From the IMG/VR virus record IMGVR_UViG_3300044491_001212, positions 1 through 60,921 of that record: a stretch of 60,921 bases of DNA; one strand, 5' to 3'. Positions 1 to 8,180 of the stretch are shown here, piece after piece. Positions within the stretch are counted from its first letter, which is position 1. Each line of letters begins with the position of its first letter. The translations under genes and the position numbers were made by a program. The notes beneath the pieces were generated by a model, which was not told the DNA's origin, did no database searches, and worked only from the letters and a program-made list of their open reading frames with translations. Source of the DNA: a virus.

Positions 1-1
1 T

Positions 2-1030
2 GGTGTTCTTGATTGTACCAAACTTCATACTTACAAGTACAATGAAGATCTCTTTAGAAAGGTGAATATTATTCCTGATGGTAAGAATCATGGTCTAGTG
101 TTCATTCTTGATTGGTCTGGATCTATGTGTGATTCTCTCTTGGATACAATCAAACAACTCTATAACTTGGTTTGGTTCTGTAGTAAAGTGAATATCCCCT
201 TTGAGGTTTACGCATTTACCAATAGTTATAATCGTAGGCATGAAGTTGCTCAGCATCAAAATGAACCAGAGAAAGGTAAGTTTATAGTTACTGGAGACTT
301 TAACTTGATGAACCTTCTTACTAGTAAGGTGAATAAGAAAACACTTGACAACCAACTCCTCAATATCTGGAGAGTTGCTCGTCAGTTCCGTACTTACTCT
401 CAATACAATTGTCCAATTCAGGTATCACTTTCTGGAACTCCTTTGAATGAGAGTTTGGTTGCCTTACATACTATTCTCCCTAAGTTCAAAAGAGAGAACC
501 AACTTCAAAAGGTTCAGTGTGTAATCCTTACTGATGGAGAATCAGGTCAACTCAATCACTTTGATTACTACACTGATTACAAAGGTGTAGAAAGGATGGG
601 TGGTCGTCAGTGTAGAGGTGAAAGTGGTTACCTTCGTAATCGTAAGACTGGTCACACCTATAAGATTGGTTATCACTATTGGAACTTTACTGATGTTCTC
701 CTTGAGGATCTGAAACAATCATTTCCTGATACAAACTTCATTGGTATTCGACTTGTTTCTCCTCGTGATCTCTCTCACTTCATCAGAAGGTACGGTTTTG
801 TAAGTGAACAAGACCTTAAGAAAGCTCGTAAGGAGAAGAGTTATACTATTCAAGGATCTGGATACCACGCATACTTTGCAATGATTCAGAACGCTCTTTC
901 CTCAGACACAGAGTTTGAGGTTGAAGATGAAGCGAGTAAGAGTAAAATCAAATCAGCATTCATGAAGTCACTTAAAGCTAAGTCTCTAAATAAGAAGGTT
1001 CTTAGTCAGTTCATGGATCTGGTTTGTTAA
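2..1030 (+). CDS. CobT-like von Willebrand A domain protein (5' partial)
   Basis: The frame is open to the left window edge, so the true start lies outside; a GTG at 62 is only an internal candidate. The product has a VWA fold with the metal-binding MIDAS motif DWSGSM near the visible N-terminus, a following SGTPLNES segment and an LTDGE strand, which are the usual VWA positions. It resembles the C-terminal VWA part of cobaltochelatase CobT. The MoxR-type ATPase called cobS follows 47 bp downstream. In CobNST and Mg-chelatase systems such AAA+ and VWA subunits act as a pair, so a joint chelatase-like or remodelling role is inferred. No large CobN-type subunit is present here. Confidence 0.75.
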   Translation, partial: GVLDCTKLHTYKYNEDLFRKVNIIPDGKNHGLVFILDWSGSMCDSLLDTIKQLYNLVWFCSKVNIPFEVYAFTNSYNRRHEVAQHQNEPEKGKFIVTGDFNLMNLLTSKVNKKTLDNQLLNIWRVARQFRTYSQYNCPIQVSLSGTPLNESLVALHTILPKFKRENQLQKVQCVILTDGESGQLNHFDYYTDYKGVERMGGRQCRGESGYLRNRKTGHTYKIGYHYWNFTDVLLEDLKQSFPDTNFIGIRLVSPRDLSHFIRRYGFVSEQDLKKARKEKSYTIQGSGYHAYFAMIQNALSSDTEFEVEDEASKSKIKSAFMKSLKAKSLNKKVLSQFMDLVC

Positions 1031-1077
1031 TGTTACTCACCCCCAAACTGCCCCATTACTGAAGAACTCTTATTATC

Positions 1078-2172
1078 ATGACCCTATCAACCGAATACAT
1101 TGTTTCATCTCTTCAAGCTCTTTATGGAGACACTGTAAAAACAGGTGACATTCGAGCCTGGTGTGCAATGAATGGTTGTTCCTATCCAACCGTAACTAAA
1201 AAGATCTCTGACTATAAGTCAGGTCGTGGTAAGTGGGAACTGACTGTTCAGGATATCAAAGAAGAACTAGAAGAAACATATACAGCACCAGCAGTAGAAA
1301 ACCACATCGAACAAGATCTCGTCCCATCAAAAGATGATAACTTCGTCAGCTTTGGTAACTTTAACGATATTAAAAAGATTATCAAATCCAATCTGTTCTA
1401 CCCTACATTCATTACGGGTCTTTCAGGTAATGGCAAAACGTTGGGTGTCGAACAAGCTTGTGCGGCACTTAAGAGAGAACTGATCCGTGTCAACATTACT
1501 ATCGAGACTGACGAAGACGATCTTATTGGTGGCTTTCGTCTTATTAATGGTGAAACTGTTTGGCATAACGGTCCAGTCATCGAAGCTCTTCAACGTGGAG
1601 CAGTATTACTTCTAGATGAAGTAGATCTGGCATCCAATAAGATCCTGTGTCTTCAATCAATCCTTGAAGGTAAGGGTGTATTCCTCAAGAAGATTGGTAA
1701 GTTTATTCAACCTAAAGATGGATTCACTATCATCGCAACAGCAAACACTAAGGGTAAGGGTTCTGAGGATGGTAGGTTCATTGGCACCAATGTTCTCAAT
1801 GAAGCCTTCCTTGAGAGGTTCTGTGTAACCTTTGAACAGGATTATCCTACTCCCACAGTAGAAACTAAGATCCTCGGTCATCTGTGTGATGATAAGAAGT
1901 TCTGTAAGCACTTGGCTGATTGGGCTGATATCATTCGCAAGACCTTCAATGAAGGTGGTATTGATGAAGTTATTAGCACCCGTCGTTTGGTTCACATCAT
2001 CAAAGCATATTCAATCTTTGATGATAAGACCAAGGCCATTGGAGTTTGTCTCAATCGTTTTGATGATGAAACTAAACAATCCTTCATCGAACTTTATGAT
2101 AAGGTTGATGTAGAATTCCAACTAGAAGAAGCCGAAGACAAAATGTATGTTGAAGAATCCCCCAATTTCTGA
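1078..2172 (+). CDS. cobS: CobS-like AAA+ ATPase (MoxR type)
   Basis: The 364-residue protein has an N-terminal region of about 90 residues, then an AAA_5/MoxR ATPase core with Walker A GLSGNGKT, Walker B LLLDEVD and a sensor-1 IATANT strand. Cyanophage homologues are annotated CobS, the ATPase subunit of aerobic cobaltochelatase, and are a common cyanomyovirus auxiliary gene. The upstream gene supplies a VWA partner. Whether the phage pair really inserts cobalt into corrinoids or remodels another complex cannot be told from sequence. The ATG at 1078 has only a weak AAGAAC-like ribosome site. Confidence 0.85.
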   Translation: MTLSTEYIVSSLQALYGDTVKTGDIRAWCAMNGCSYPTVTKKISDYKSGRGKWELTVQDIKEELEETYTAPAVENHIEQDLVPSKDDNFVSFGNFNDIKKIIKSNLFYPTFITGLSGNGKTLGVEQACAALKRELIRVNITIETDEDDLIGGFRLINGETVWHNGPVIEALQRGAVLLLDEVDLASNKILCLQSILEGKGVFLKKIGKFIQPKDGFTIIATANTKGKGSEDGRFIGTNVLNEAFLERFCVTFEQDYPTPTVETKILGHLCDDKKFCKHLADWADIIRKTFNEGGIDEVISTRRLVHIIKAYSIFDDKTKAIGVCLNRFDDETKQSFIELYDKVDVEFQLEEAEDKMYVEESPNF

Positions 2173-2178
2173 TATACT
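2150..2178 (+). promoter_or_regulatory. sigma70-like promoter with extended -10
   Basis: TTGAAG (2150-2155), a 17-bp spacer and TATACT (2173-2178) preceded by TGA form an extended -10 promoter. Transcription would begin near 2185, just downstream of the ATG at 2184, which argues that the gene starts at 2220 instead. It would launch the gp45 to gp62 replication block. Confidence 0.65.
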
Positions 2179-2219
2179 AAATTATGAACGCATGGTCACT
2201 ACTTTATGAGGAACTTGAA

Positions 2220-2741
2220 ATGAGTAACATTACGTTTGGGAATACCCAAGATTTCTGGGAGGAAGACGGAATCAGTTTGACAGGTAATCCATATATCACT
2301 GGATCACCTTCAGATGATACTATTATCTTCTCATCAACCAGTTATGGTGCAGCAGAACCAGTAGTTATTGGTAGTGGTATCCTAGGAGGAATGGGGGAGG
2401 ATCACATCAGTTTTGATGGTTCAGTCAGTATTCCTGATTTCCCAACAACAAAACCCCGATGGAAGTATGATGAGGAACAGATCCTCAAAGAGTTGTCCGA
2501 TTATATTTCTGGTACATATAACCAACATTATTCTGCTGGTACTGATAAGGTACAGACACTTGATCTCATTGAAGCCTGTGGTGACGGTGAATCATTCTGT
2601 CGATCCAACATCCTAAAGTACGCCTCTCGATATGATAAGAAAGGCACAGCACGACGTGATATCATGAAGATCCTGCACTACGCAGTTCTTCTTCTTCACT
2701 TCAACGACAAAAACGCACAACGAGAAACCTATCCTCAATGA
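2220..2741 (+). CDS. conserved phage protein upstream of gp45, unknown function
   Basis: This 173-residue product is not recognised. It is acidic and Gly/Ser/Thr-rich in its first half, with a charged C-terminal half ending in basic and helical segments. The ATG at 2220 is chosen over an in-frame ATG at 2184 because it has a GAGGA ribosome site about 8 bases upstream and because a promoter just upstream would start transcription near 2185. It overlaps the sliding clamp gene by ATGA coupling, so it is probably co-expressed with replication genes. Confidence 0.6.
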   Translation: MSNITFGNTQDFWEEDGISLTGNPYITGSPSDDTIIFSSTSYGAAEPVVIGSGILGGMGEDHISFDGSVSIPDFPTTKPRWKYDEEQILKELSDYISGTYNQHYSAGTDKVQTLDLIEACGDGESFCRSNILKYASRYDKKGTARRDIMKILHYAVLLLHFNDKNAQRETYPQ

Positions 2742-3409
2742 CAATGAAACTTTCTGAATCAACCGTTAATCTTCTCAAGAACTTTAGTTCTATCAATCAA
2801 TCTATCCTCTTCAAGGAAGGAACTAAACTTCGCACTATTTCAGTGATGAAGAACATCCTGGTTGAAGCAAATGTGGCTGAGGAGTTCCCACGGGACTTTG
2901 GTATCTACGATCTCAATCAGTTCCTTAACGGTCTCTCCCTTCACGCTAACGCTGAACTGAACTTTGATAATCAAGAGTATGTTCTGATCAAAGAAGGTCG
3001 TATGAGGAGTAAGTACTTCTTCGCTGATCCTTCTGTGATTGTTGCACCTCCTGAGAAAGAGATCACTCTTCCCTCTGAAGATGTATCCTTTGAACTGACA
3101 TCTCAACAACTGGAGAAACTGAAGAAAGCATCTTCTGTGTATCAACTCCCTGATGTATCTGTGATTGGTGAGGCTGGTGTAATCAAACTGGTTGCACGAG
3201 ATAAGAAGAATGATACATCAAACAACTTTGAGATTGTTGTTGGTGAGACTGAAGATGAGTTCGTATTCAACTTCAAAGAAGAGAACCTGAAGATTGTTCC
3301 TGGTAACTATGATGTTACAGTATCTTCCAAACTCCTCTCCAAGTTCACCAATCAGAACATCGATGTAGTATACTACATTGCATTGGAACCTGATTCTACC
3401 TTTGGCTGA
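2738..3409 (+). CDS. 45: gp45 sliding clamp
   Basis: The 223-residue protein matches the T4 gp45 processivity clamp family in length and in its N-terminal pattern (KLSESTVNLLKNFSSIN) and its two-domain beta-rich layout. gp45 trimers ring DNA, tether gp43 polymerase and in T4 also activate late transcription with gp55 and gp33. The clamp loader genes gp44 and gp62 follow within 3 kb, and gp55 is at 22.2 kb. The start overlaps the previous stop as ATGA; a second ATG two codons in is also possible. Confidence 0.93.
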   Translation: MTMKLSESTVNLLKNFSSINQSILFKEGTKLRTISVMKNILVEANVAEEFPRDFGIYDLNQFLNGLSLHANAELNFDNQEYVLIKEGRMRSKYFFADPSVIVAPPEKEITLPSEDVSFELTSQQLEKLKKASSVYQLPDVSVIGEAGVIKLVARDKKNDTSNNFEIVVGETEDEFVFNFKEENLKIVPGNYDVTVSSKLLSKFTNQNIDVVYYIALEPDSTFG

Positions 3410-3936
3410 TGAACATCTTCGTTACAAGTTCGTGCCCTATCAAGTCTGCTCAAGTTCTTCCTGACAAACACATTGTCAAGATGCCACTTGAGACCTGTCA
3501 GATGCTTGCTATTGTATGCTCTGACAAATGGGGTCATGGGTTTGGTACCCTTCCTAAAGCTGATGGTACACCATACGCAACTGAGAAGGGTGCCTTCCGT
3601 AATCACCCTTGTACGATTTGGGCTAATGAGTTTGTGATGAATTGGCAATGGCTCCTCCACCACGGTATCGCTCTGTGTGAGGAGTATAAGAACCGATATG
3701 GTAAGGTTCACACTTGTCACCATACTCTAATGGGTGCAAAGGAAATCCTCCCTACAGGAGATCCTACAGGACGGTCTGGTAAAGATACCACACCGTTCGT
3801 TAGAGCTATGCCTGATGAGTTCAAACTAGATACTAGTATCTCAACCTTTGATGCATACAAGATGTACATAGGTTCTAAACCGTGGGTATCTGACAACTAC
3901 CTTCGTATTCCTGAACGTAAACCTGAATGGGTATGA
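3409..3936 (+). CDS. conserved phage protein, pyrimidine-dimer glycosylase-like candidate
   Basis: The 175-residue protein begins MNIFVTSSCPIKSAQVLPDKHIVKM, shown here as motif DKHIVKM followed by a conserved ETCQML helix. This N-terminal pattern (small beta strand, then a DK-hVKM helix with conserved E and Q) occurs in phage proteins sometimes annotated as pyrimidine dimer glycosylase-like (Pyr_excise). I recognise the family only loosely. No T4 DenV-like signature is visible. It lies between gp45 and purC with a one-base overlap, consistent with DNA repair or replication support. Confidence 0.45.
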   Translation: MNIFVTSSCPIKSAQVLPDKHIVKMPLETCQMLAIVCSDKWGHGFGTLPKADGTPYATEKGAFRNHPCTIWANEFVMNWQWLLHHGIALCEEYKNRYGKVHTCHHTLMGAKEILPTGDPTGRSGKDTTPFVRAMPDEFKLDTSISTFDAYKMYIGSKPWVSDNYLRIPERKPEWV

Positions 3937-4625
3937 ATGAAATCTTAAAAGGAAAAGTAAAAACACTTTTCGAAACAGACAATCCTGAAGAAGTATTGAT
4001 TCGTTATGAGGATTGTGTGACTGCTGGAAATGGACAGATGATTGATTACCCAAAAGGAAAGGGTGCGATCTGTTGTTTGATGACAGCAATGTTGTTTGAG
4101 TATCTAGAGAGTAACTCAATCAGAACACACTTTATCGATTGTCCTTCATTGGATACTATGAAGTGTAGAAAACTAAACATTGTTCCTGTGGAAGTTATCT
4201 GTAGGAACATCGCAGCTGGTTCTATTGTGAGAACTACAAACCTCACTGAGGGTATAATGATTCAACCTCCTATTGTTGAGTTCTTCCTCAAAGATGACAG
4301 TAAGAATGATCCTCTACTCACACCAGATCGTGTGAGGTTGATGGGTATCAATACAGAACCATTGATTGAAAAGGCTCGTAATGTCAACGATTTGTTACAA
4401 CCACTCTTCTTATTGTGTGGTATTGATCTAGTTGATTTTAAACTGGAGTTTGGGTATGACGCCCATGGTGACCTTTTTGTGGCTGATGAACTCTCACCAG
4501 ACAACATGAGGTTATGGAGTAAAGACAAAACAGAACGGTTCGATAAGGACTTGTTCCGTAAGGGAGAAGGTGATATAGTAGAAGCCTACAAGATTATTTT
4601 GACAAAACTGAGGCAGTTTGTATGA
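3933..4625 (+). CDS. purC: SAICAR synthetase PurC
   Basis: The 230-residue enzyme matches phosphoribosylaminoimidazole-succinocarboxamide synthase: N-terminal KGKVKTLFE, a long central region with EVICRNIAAGS and a C-terminal DELSPDNMRLW that matches the family's DE(V/I)xTPDxSR(F/L)W signature. It joins aspartate to CAIR in purine synthesis. It is a known cyanophage auxiliary gene, and here purS is also present at 10.3 kb, suggesting purine supply for phage DNA. The ATG at 3933 gives an ATGA overlap with the upstream stop; an in-frame ATG at 3927 is an alternative. Confidence 0.93.
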   Translation: MNEILKGKVKTLFETDNPEEVLIRYEDCVTAGNGQMIDYPKGKGAICCLMTAMLFEYLESNSIRTHFIDCPSLDTMKCRKLNIVPVEVICRNIAAGSIVRTTNLTEGIMIQPPIVEFFLKDDSKNDPLLTPDRVRLMGINTEPLIEKARNVNDLLQPLFLLCGIDLVDFKLEFGYDAHGDLFVADELSPDNMRLWSKDKTERFDKDLFRKGEGDIVEAYKIILTKLRQFV

Positions 4626-5569
4626 GTCGTAATGAATTCGTTTTTGTGGAGAAGTATCGTCCACAGACGATTGATGAATGTATCCTTCCTGATAACATCA
4701 AGAAGACCTTTATTGATTTCCTAGATAAAGGTGAGGTTCCAAACCTTCTGTTGTCTGGACCACCTGGATGTGGTAAAACCACTGTAGCTAAAGCACTTTG
4801 TAACCAATTAGGAGTAGATGTTTATGTCATCAATGGATCCGATGAGGGACGATTCTTGGATACTGTCAGAAACAATGCGAAGAATTTCGCTTCGACCGTC
4901 TCGCTTTCGTCAACTGCTAAACACAAAGTCATCATCATTGACGAGGCAGATAACACAACCCCAGATGTACAACTCGCCTTACGGGCATTTACTGAGGAGT
5001 TTATTGGCAACTGCCGATTCATCTTCACTTGCAACTACAAGAACAAAATCGTTGCTCCCCTCCACTCCAGATGTGCAGTCATCGACTTTGCCATTAAAGG
5101 AAAAGAACGACAAGAACTCGCAGGAAAGTTCTTCAAAAGACTCCAACAAATCTTGGATCAGGAGTCTATTGGATATGACGCAAAAGTCCTTGCAGAACTT
5201 ATCAACAAACATTTCCCAGACTGGAGAAGAGTACTCAACGAAGTTCAAAGGTATTCGGTCGGGGGCAAAATCGACTCAGGAATCCTCGCAAGTTTTTCGG
5301 ATGTAAAGACTAATGATCTCTTTAAAAGACTTAAGTCCAAAGACTTCCCGGCAGTTAGGAAGTGGGTTGTTGATAATCTTGATAACGATCCCACTGTATT
5401 GTTACGTTCTATTTACGATGCAATCTACTCCCATCTTGATGGTCCTGGCATCGCTGCCGCTGTACTTATTATTGCGAAGTATCAGTACCAGAGTGGTTTC
5501 GTTGCTGACCAAGAAATAAATATGTTAGCTTGTTTAACTGAAATTATGGTGGAGGCTGAATTCAAATGA
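4622..5569 (+). CDS. 44: gp44 clamp loader large subunit
   Basis: The 315-residue AAA+ ATPase has Walker A GPPGCGKT, Walker B IIIDEAD and an SRC sensor motif (HSRC), as in T4 gp44 and the RFC small subunits. With gp62 it opens the gp45 ring and loads it on primer-template junctions. It is coupled to purC by an ATGA overlap and to the next small gene by the same arrangement. Codons from about 4870 to 5330 use more C-ending and T/C-rich codons than the flanks, which may mark a mosaic segment. Confidence 0.94.
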   Translation: MSRNEFVFVEKYRPQTIDECILPDNIKKTFIDFLDKGEVPNLLLSGPPGCGKTTVAKALCNQLGVDVYVINGSDEGRFLDTVRNNAKNFASTVSLSSTAKHKVIIIDEADNTTPDVQLALRAFTEEFIGNCRFIFTCNYKNKIVAPLHSRCAVIDFAIKGKERQELAGKFFKRLQQILDQESIGYDAKVLAELINKHFPDWRRVLNEVQRYSVGGKIDSGILASFSDVKTNDLFKRLKSKDFPAVRKWVVDNLDNDPTVLLRSIYDAIYSHLDGPGIAAAVLIIAKYQYQSGFVADQEINMLACLTEIMVEAEFK

Positions 5570-5820
5570 AGAAACTATTACTAGCTTTGGGTGGAGTTCT
5601 CCTACTCTCCTCACCTGCACTAGCCCATAGGAATGGGTATTCACATCATGGACACCATAGTGGTAGTCATAGGCACTGTCATAACCACTATAATAGAGGA
5701 TATAGTCACTGTCATAGACATTCCCATAGACCTGGAAATGGTCATCATGGAACTCAGTATATGCACGGTACTGTCCATCATGGTCATCATGATCCTGGTT
5801 TTCAAATTATTATTCGTTGA
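5566..5820 (+). CDS. exported histidine-rich protein
   Basis: The 84-residue product starts with a clear signal peptide of about 20 residues (KK, a Leu-rich core, SPALA cleavage site). The mature 64 residues contain 20 histidines, mostly in HH and HxH pairs, plus two CH pairs, Arg, Tyr and Gly. That composition suits binding of Zn, Ni, Cu or Co in the periplasm, but no enzyme fold is visible. It sits between the two clamp loader genes with a 4-base overlap to gp44, an odd place for an exported protein. The function is unknown. Confidence 0.75.
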   Translation: MKKLLLALGGVLLLSSPALAHRNGYSHHGHHSGSHRHCHNHYNRGYSHCHRHSHRPGNGHHGTQYMHGTVHHGHHDPGFQIIIR

Positions 5821-5822
5821 TT

Positions 5823-6206
5823 ATGGAACTCAAAGATTGGTTGAATTCTCTTAACTTTACTAAAGAGAATCTTTTAGATGATGAACCCCATCTTGCAAAG
5901 GAGTTCCCTCCCTATATCATTAATCGTTGTATGTCTGGGCATATGGATACAATCATGTATGCCCAAGAGATGAATAAGTATCACTTCCTCGATAAAGATT
6001 TGCAATATAATTTTTATCTAAATACTCTGAGAAAGAGGAAGAGATTCTCTCCTTGGATTCGGAAGGATAAAGTATCAGATCTTGATTATGTAAAACGTTA
6101 CTATGGTTATAGTAATGAGAAAGCATCTCAGGTTATGAAGATTTTGACTCCTGAACAAATTACATACATTAAACAACGACTTGAAACTGGTGGGAGTAAA
6201 AAATGA
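5823..6206 (+). CDS. 62: gp62 clamp loader small subunit
   Basis: The 127-residue protein resembles cyanophage gp62 in size and position directly after gp44 and before regA. It begins MELKDWLNSLN and carries NRCMSGHMDTIM and a basic RKRKRFSPW stretch typical of this divergent family. It completes the 4:1 gp44/gp62 clamp loader. The ATG at 5823 is preferred to an upstream TTG at 5817. It overlaps regA by four bases. Confidence 0.82.
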   Translation: MELKDWLNSLNFTKENLLDDEPHLAKEFPPYIINRCMSGHMDTIMYAQEMNKYHFLDKDLQYNFYLNTLRKRKRFSPWIRKDKVSDLDYVKRYYGYSNEKASQVMKILTPEQITYIKQRLETGGSKK

Positions 6207-6649
6207 GTCAAACTACTGAGCCTCAGGTTCAATGGTCTCAGGATAAGATGATTGAGGTCAGATTGAATGAACCTGATGATTTCCTGAAAGTCCGTGAAAC
6301 CCTGACTAGAATTGGTGTAGCTTCTCGTAAAGAGAAGAAACTATATCAGTCTTGCCATATCCTTCATAAGCAGGGTAAGTATTATATCGTTCACTTCAAA
6401 GAACTATTTGCTCTTGATGGTAAGTATGCAAACCTTACTATCAATGATGTACAACGTAGAAATCGTATCACCAAACTCCTATCTGATTGGGGGTTGATTG
6501 ATGTGTGTATAGAGGATGAGATCATTGATATTGCACCACTGAACCAGATTAAGGTTCTCCCATATAAGGAAAAAGGTGAGTGGGCATTGGAACAGAAGTA
6601 CAATATTGGATCGAAAAAGAATCAGAGTAGTGAAACTCCTTCTCAATAA
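6203..6649 (+). CDS. regA: RegA translational repressor
   Basis: This 148-residue protein matches T4 RegA in length and motifs (MIEVRLNEPDDFLKVRETL, HILHKQGKYYIVHFKELF). RegA binds start regions of early mRNAs, including those for clamp and clamp-loader genes, and blocks translation. It is coupled to gp62 by an ATGA overlap, the same order as in T4 (45-44-62-regA), although here it is interrupted by other genes. Confidence 0.92.
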   Translation: MSQTTEPQVQWSQDKMIEVRLNEPDDFLKVRETLTRIGVASRKEKKLYQSCHILHKQGKYYIVHFKELFALDGKYANLTINDVQRRNRITKLLSDWGLIDVCIEDEIIDIAPLNQIKVLPYKEKGEWALEQKYNIGSKKNQSSETPSQ

Positions 6650-6670
6650 TATGGAATTTGATGATGATTT

Positions 6671-7147
6671 TTGAATGATGATGAGTTCTTTGAGATACAA
6701 AATATTGTTTTCAAAGAAATACCATGGTTCTGGTGTAGTGTTTTTCGAGATGAAGACTTTAATCCAAAGGTAGATTTGAAAAGTAATTTTCAGTTCTACC
6801 ACTGTCTCTATTACAACAACACACCACAAAGTACTTTCTATGATAAGTTTTATCCAATCATCAAAAGGTTGAATATCAGAAGTCTTATTAGGATGAATTT
6901 GAATCCTATGACTGAAGAGATTGTAGAACATGGAATGCATGTTGACTATCCTTATCAGGACAGTAAGACATCTATATTCTATCTAAACACTAATAACGGA
7001 TACACTCGTCTTTTGGATGGTGATGATGAAGTAATCGTGTATTCTGTTGAAAATAGAATTGTTAGTTTTGATTCTCAAACTCGTCATACTGGAACTACAT
7101 GTACAGATGAATCTAGAAGGATTGTTTTGAATATCAATTATTTCTAG
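6671..7147 (+). CDS. 2OG-Fe(II) oxygenase-like protein, uncertain start
   Basis: The 158-residue product has the double-stranded beta-helix iron motif HVD (in HGMHVDYPY) and a distal His (QTRHTG) followed by a conserved Arg segment (SRRIVLNINYF), the layout of phage 2-oxoglutarate-Fe(II) hydroxylases. No ATG begins the frame: a TTG at 6671 is the first start. An ATG at 6651 in another frame encodes only MEFDDDF and stops at 6674, and a -1 shift on the T run at 6668-6672 would fuse it to this frame. The substrate is unknown. Confidence 0.7.
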   Translation: MNDDEFFEIQNIVFKEIPWFWCSVFRDEDFNPKVDLKSNFQFYHCLYYNNTPQSTFYDKFYPIIKRLNIRSLIRMNLNPMTEEIVEHGMHVDYPYQDSKTSIFYLNTNNGYTRLLDGDDEVIVYSVENRIVSFDSQTRHTGTTCTDESRRIVLNINYF

Positions 7148-7172
7148 TGGGTGAAAACCCTAATAAAAGGTA

Positions 7173-7195
7173 GGGAGTTCCGACTCCCCTTTTTT
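7173..7195 (+). terminator. rho-independent terminator
   Basis: GGGAGT (7173-7178) pairs with ACTCCC (7183-7188) around a TCCG loop and is followed by CTTTTTT. It closes the clamp and regA block ahead of hsp20. Confidence 0.8.
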
Positions 7196-7203
7196 ATGCC
7201 TTC

Positions 7204-7214
7204 TGATATATACT
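7204..7214 (+). promoter_or_regulatory. possible hsp20 promoter (-10 only)
   Basis: TGATATATACT offers an extended -10 (TGaTATATA) or TATACT (7209-7214) about 60 bases before hsp20. No convincing -35 is present. A preceding terminator makes a new start likely here. Confidence 0.35.
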
Positions 7215-7273
7215 TTATGAGTGGAGGCCGAAAGGGTCCACACATTTCAAACTCGCTTAATAAGGAGCAACAC

Positions 7274-7714
7274 ATGACACTCGCTAAGTATAACTCAGCA
7301 AACATCAATCAACTGATGGAGCGTTTGCAGCGAAATACCATCGGAATGGATAATTATTTTGATAACATCTTTAGCTACGAAGCACAAAACTATCCCCCAT
7401 ACAACCTCGTTCAAATCTCTGAGGACGAGTCCCGTCTAGAACTGGCCCTGGCAGGTTTTGGTCAGGATGAGGTAAAGGTCTATACCGAGAAGGGTAACCT
7501 GGTTGTAGAGGGTTCTAAGGAGAAGGTGGATGGTCGTGAGTACCTCCATCGTGGTCTGGCAACACGTTCCTTCACCCGTAACTGGTCCATCTCTGAAGAC
7601 ACCGAGGTTACTGATGTGACCTTTGAGAATGGACTTCTGGTAGTAACACTTACACGTATCGTCCCTGAGTCAAGGAAGAGGCGTTTCTTCCTCGGAGGTG
7701 GTGACACTAAATAA
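7274..7714 (+). CDS. hsp20: Hsp20 family small heat shock protein
   Basis: The 146-residue protein carries an alpha-crystallin domain: a LELALAGFGQDEVKVYTEKGNL strand pair (key residues LALAGF and DEVKV) and the ENGLLVVTL signature near the C-terminus. Small heat shock proteins hold unfolding clients; cyanophages commonly carry one, possibly to protect photosystem or virion proteins. The ATG at 7274 is fixed by AAGGAG at 7262-7267. The gene stands alone between two terminators, so it is a monocistronic unit. Confidence 0.92.
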   Translation: MTLAKYNSANINQLMERLQRNTIGMDNYFDNIFSYEAQNYPPYNLVQISEDESRLELALAGFGQDEVKVYTEKGNLVVEGSKEKVDGREYLHRGLATRSFTRNWSISEDTEVTDVTFENGLLVVTLTRIVPESRKRRFFLGGGDTK

Positions 7715-7744
7715 TAGTAGGCTACCCCTCAAATAAGTCGTCGC

Positions 7745-7787
7745 GAGAGGCACCTGGTCAGTATCAGGTTAACCTCTCCCTTTTTTT
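7745..7787 (+). terminator. rho-independent terminator after hsp20
   Basis: GAGAGG (7745-7750) pairs with CCTCTC (7773-7778), with an inner ACCTG/CAGGT stem, followed by CC and seven T (7781-7787). Confidence 0.85.
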
Positions 7788-7797
7788 GCATTATAAT
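7769..7797 (+). promoter_or_regulatory. sigma70-like promoter overlapping the terminator
   Basis: TTAACC (7769-7774), 17 bp, TATAAT (7792-7797). The -35 lies inside the 3' arm of the hsp20 terminator. The start would fall near 7804, giving a leader of only about 13 bases with AGGAG at its 5' end. Confidence 0.55.
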
Positions 7798-7817
7798 AAT
7801 AGGAGATATTATCTAAA

Positions 7818-8180
7818 ATGACTGTAAAAGTAGTACTACTCAAATCAGGTGAAGATATCATTGCTGATGTTGAGGAAATGATTGTAGGTGAACCAGCAAA
7901 GGTGGTTGGATACTTCTTCAACTACCCTTGTTCGGTAAAACTCCTAGGTAATGAACCTGTAAAGGATAGAAATAGTTCTCCCTTCAGGCTTCGTATCACA
8001 CCATGGGCACCACTTTCTAAGGATCAAAAGATTCCTGTGGTGGCAGATTGGGTTGTCAGTATTATGGAACCCATCGATGATCTTCTAGATATGTACACAA
8101 CAAGTATTCAAGACTATGAGCAAAGAAAATCTAAAACTATTAGTTCTACCGACGAATCAAATTCTACTGACTCAGATTGA
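7818..8180 (+). CDS. Sm-like (LSm) cyanophage protein 1
   Basis: The 120-residue protein starts with an LLKSGEDIIADVEE strand pair, then a loop with ITPWAP and a C-terminal SIMEPIDDLLDMY. This small beta-barrel pattern is shared with the next gene and with the gene at 44201. Sm-like proteins of putative cyanophage origin have been described structurally. LSm rings bind RNA, but the role in phages is unknown. AGGAG at 7801 and an upstream promoter open an operon into DNA polymerase. The C-terminal 15 residues are Ser/Thr/Asp-rich and overlap the next gene. Confidence 0.7.
   Translation: MTVKVVLLKSGEDIIADVEEMIVGEPAKVVGYFFNYPCSVKLLGNEPVKDRNSSPFRLRITPWAPLSKDQKIPVVADWVVSIMEPIDDLLDMYTTSIQDYEQRKSKTISSTDESNSTDSD

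Noticed and set aside
1657-1995. Minus-strand frame opposite cobS
   Set aside because: Shadow of a conserved ATPase; no start signals.
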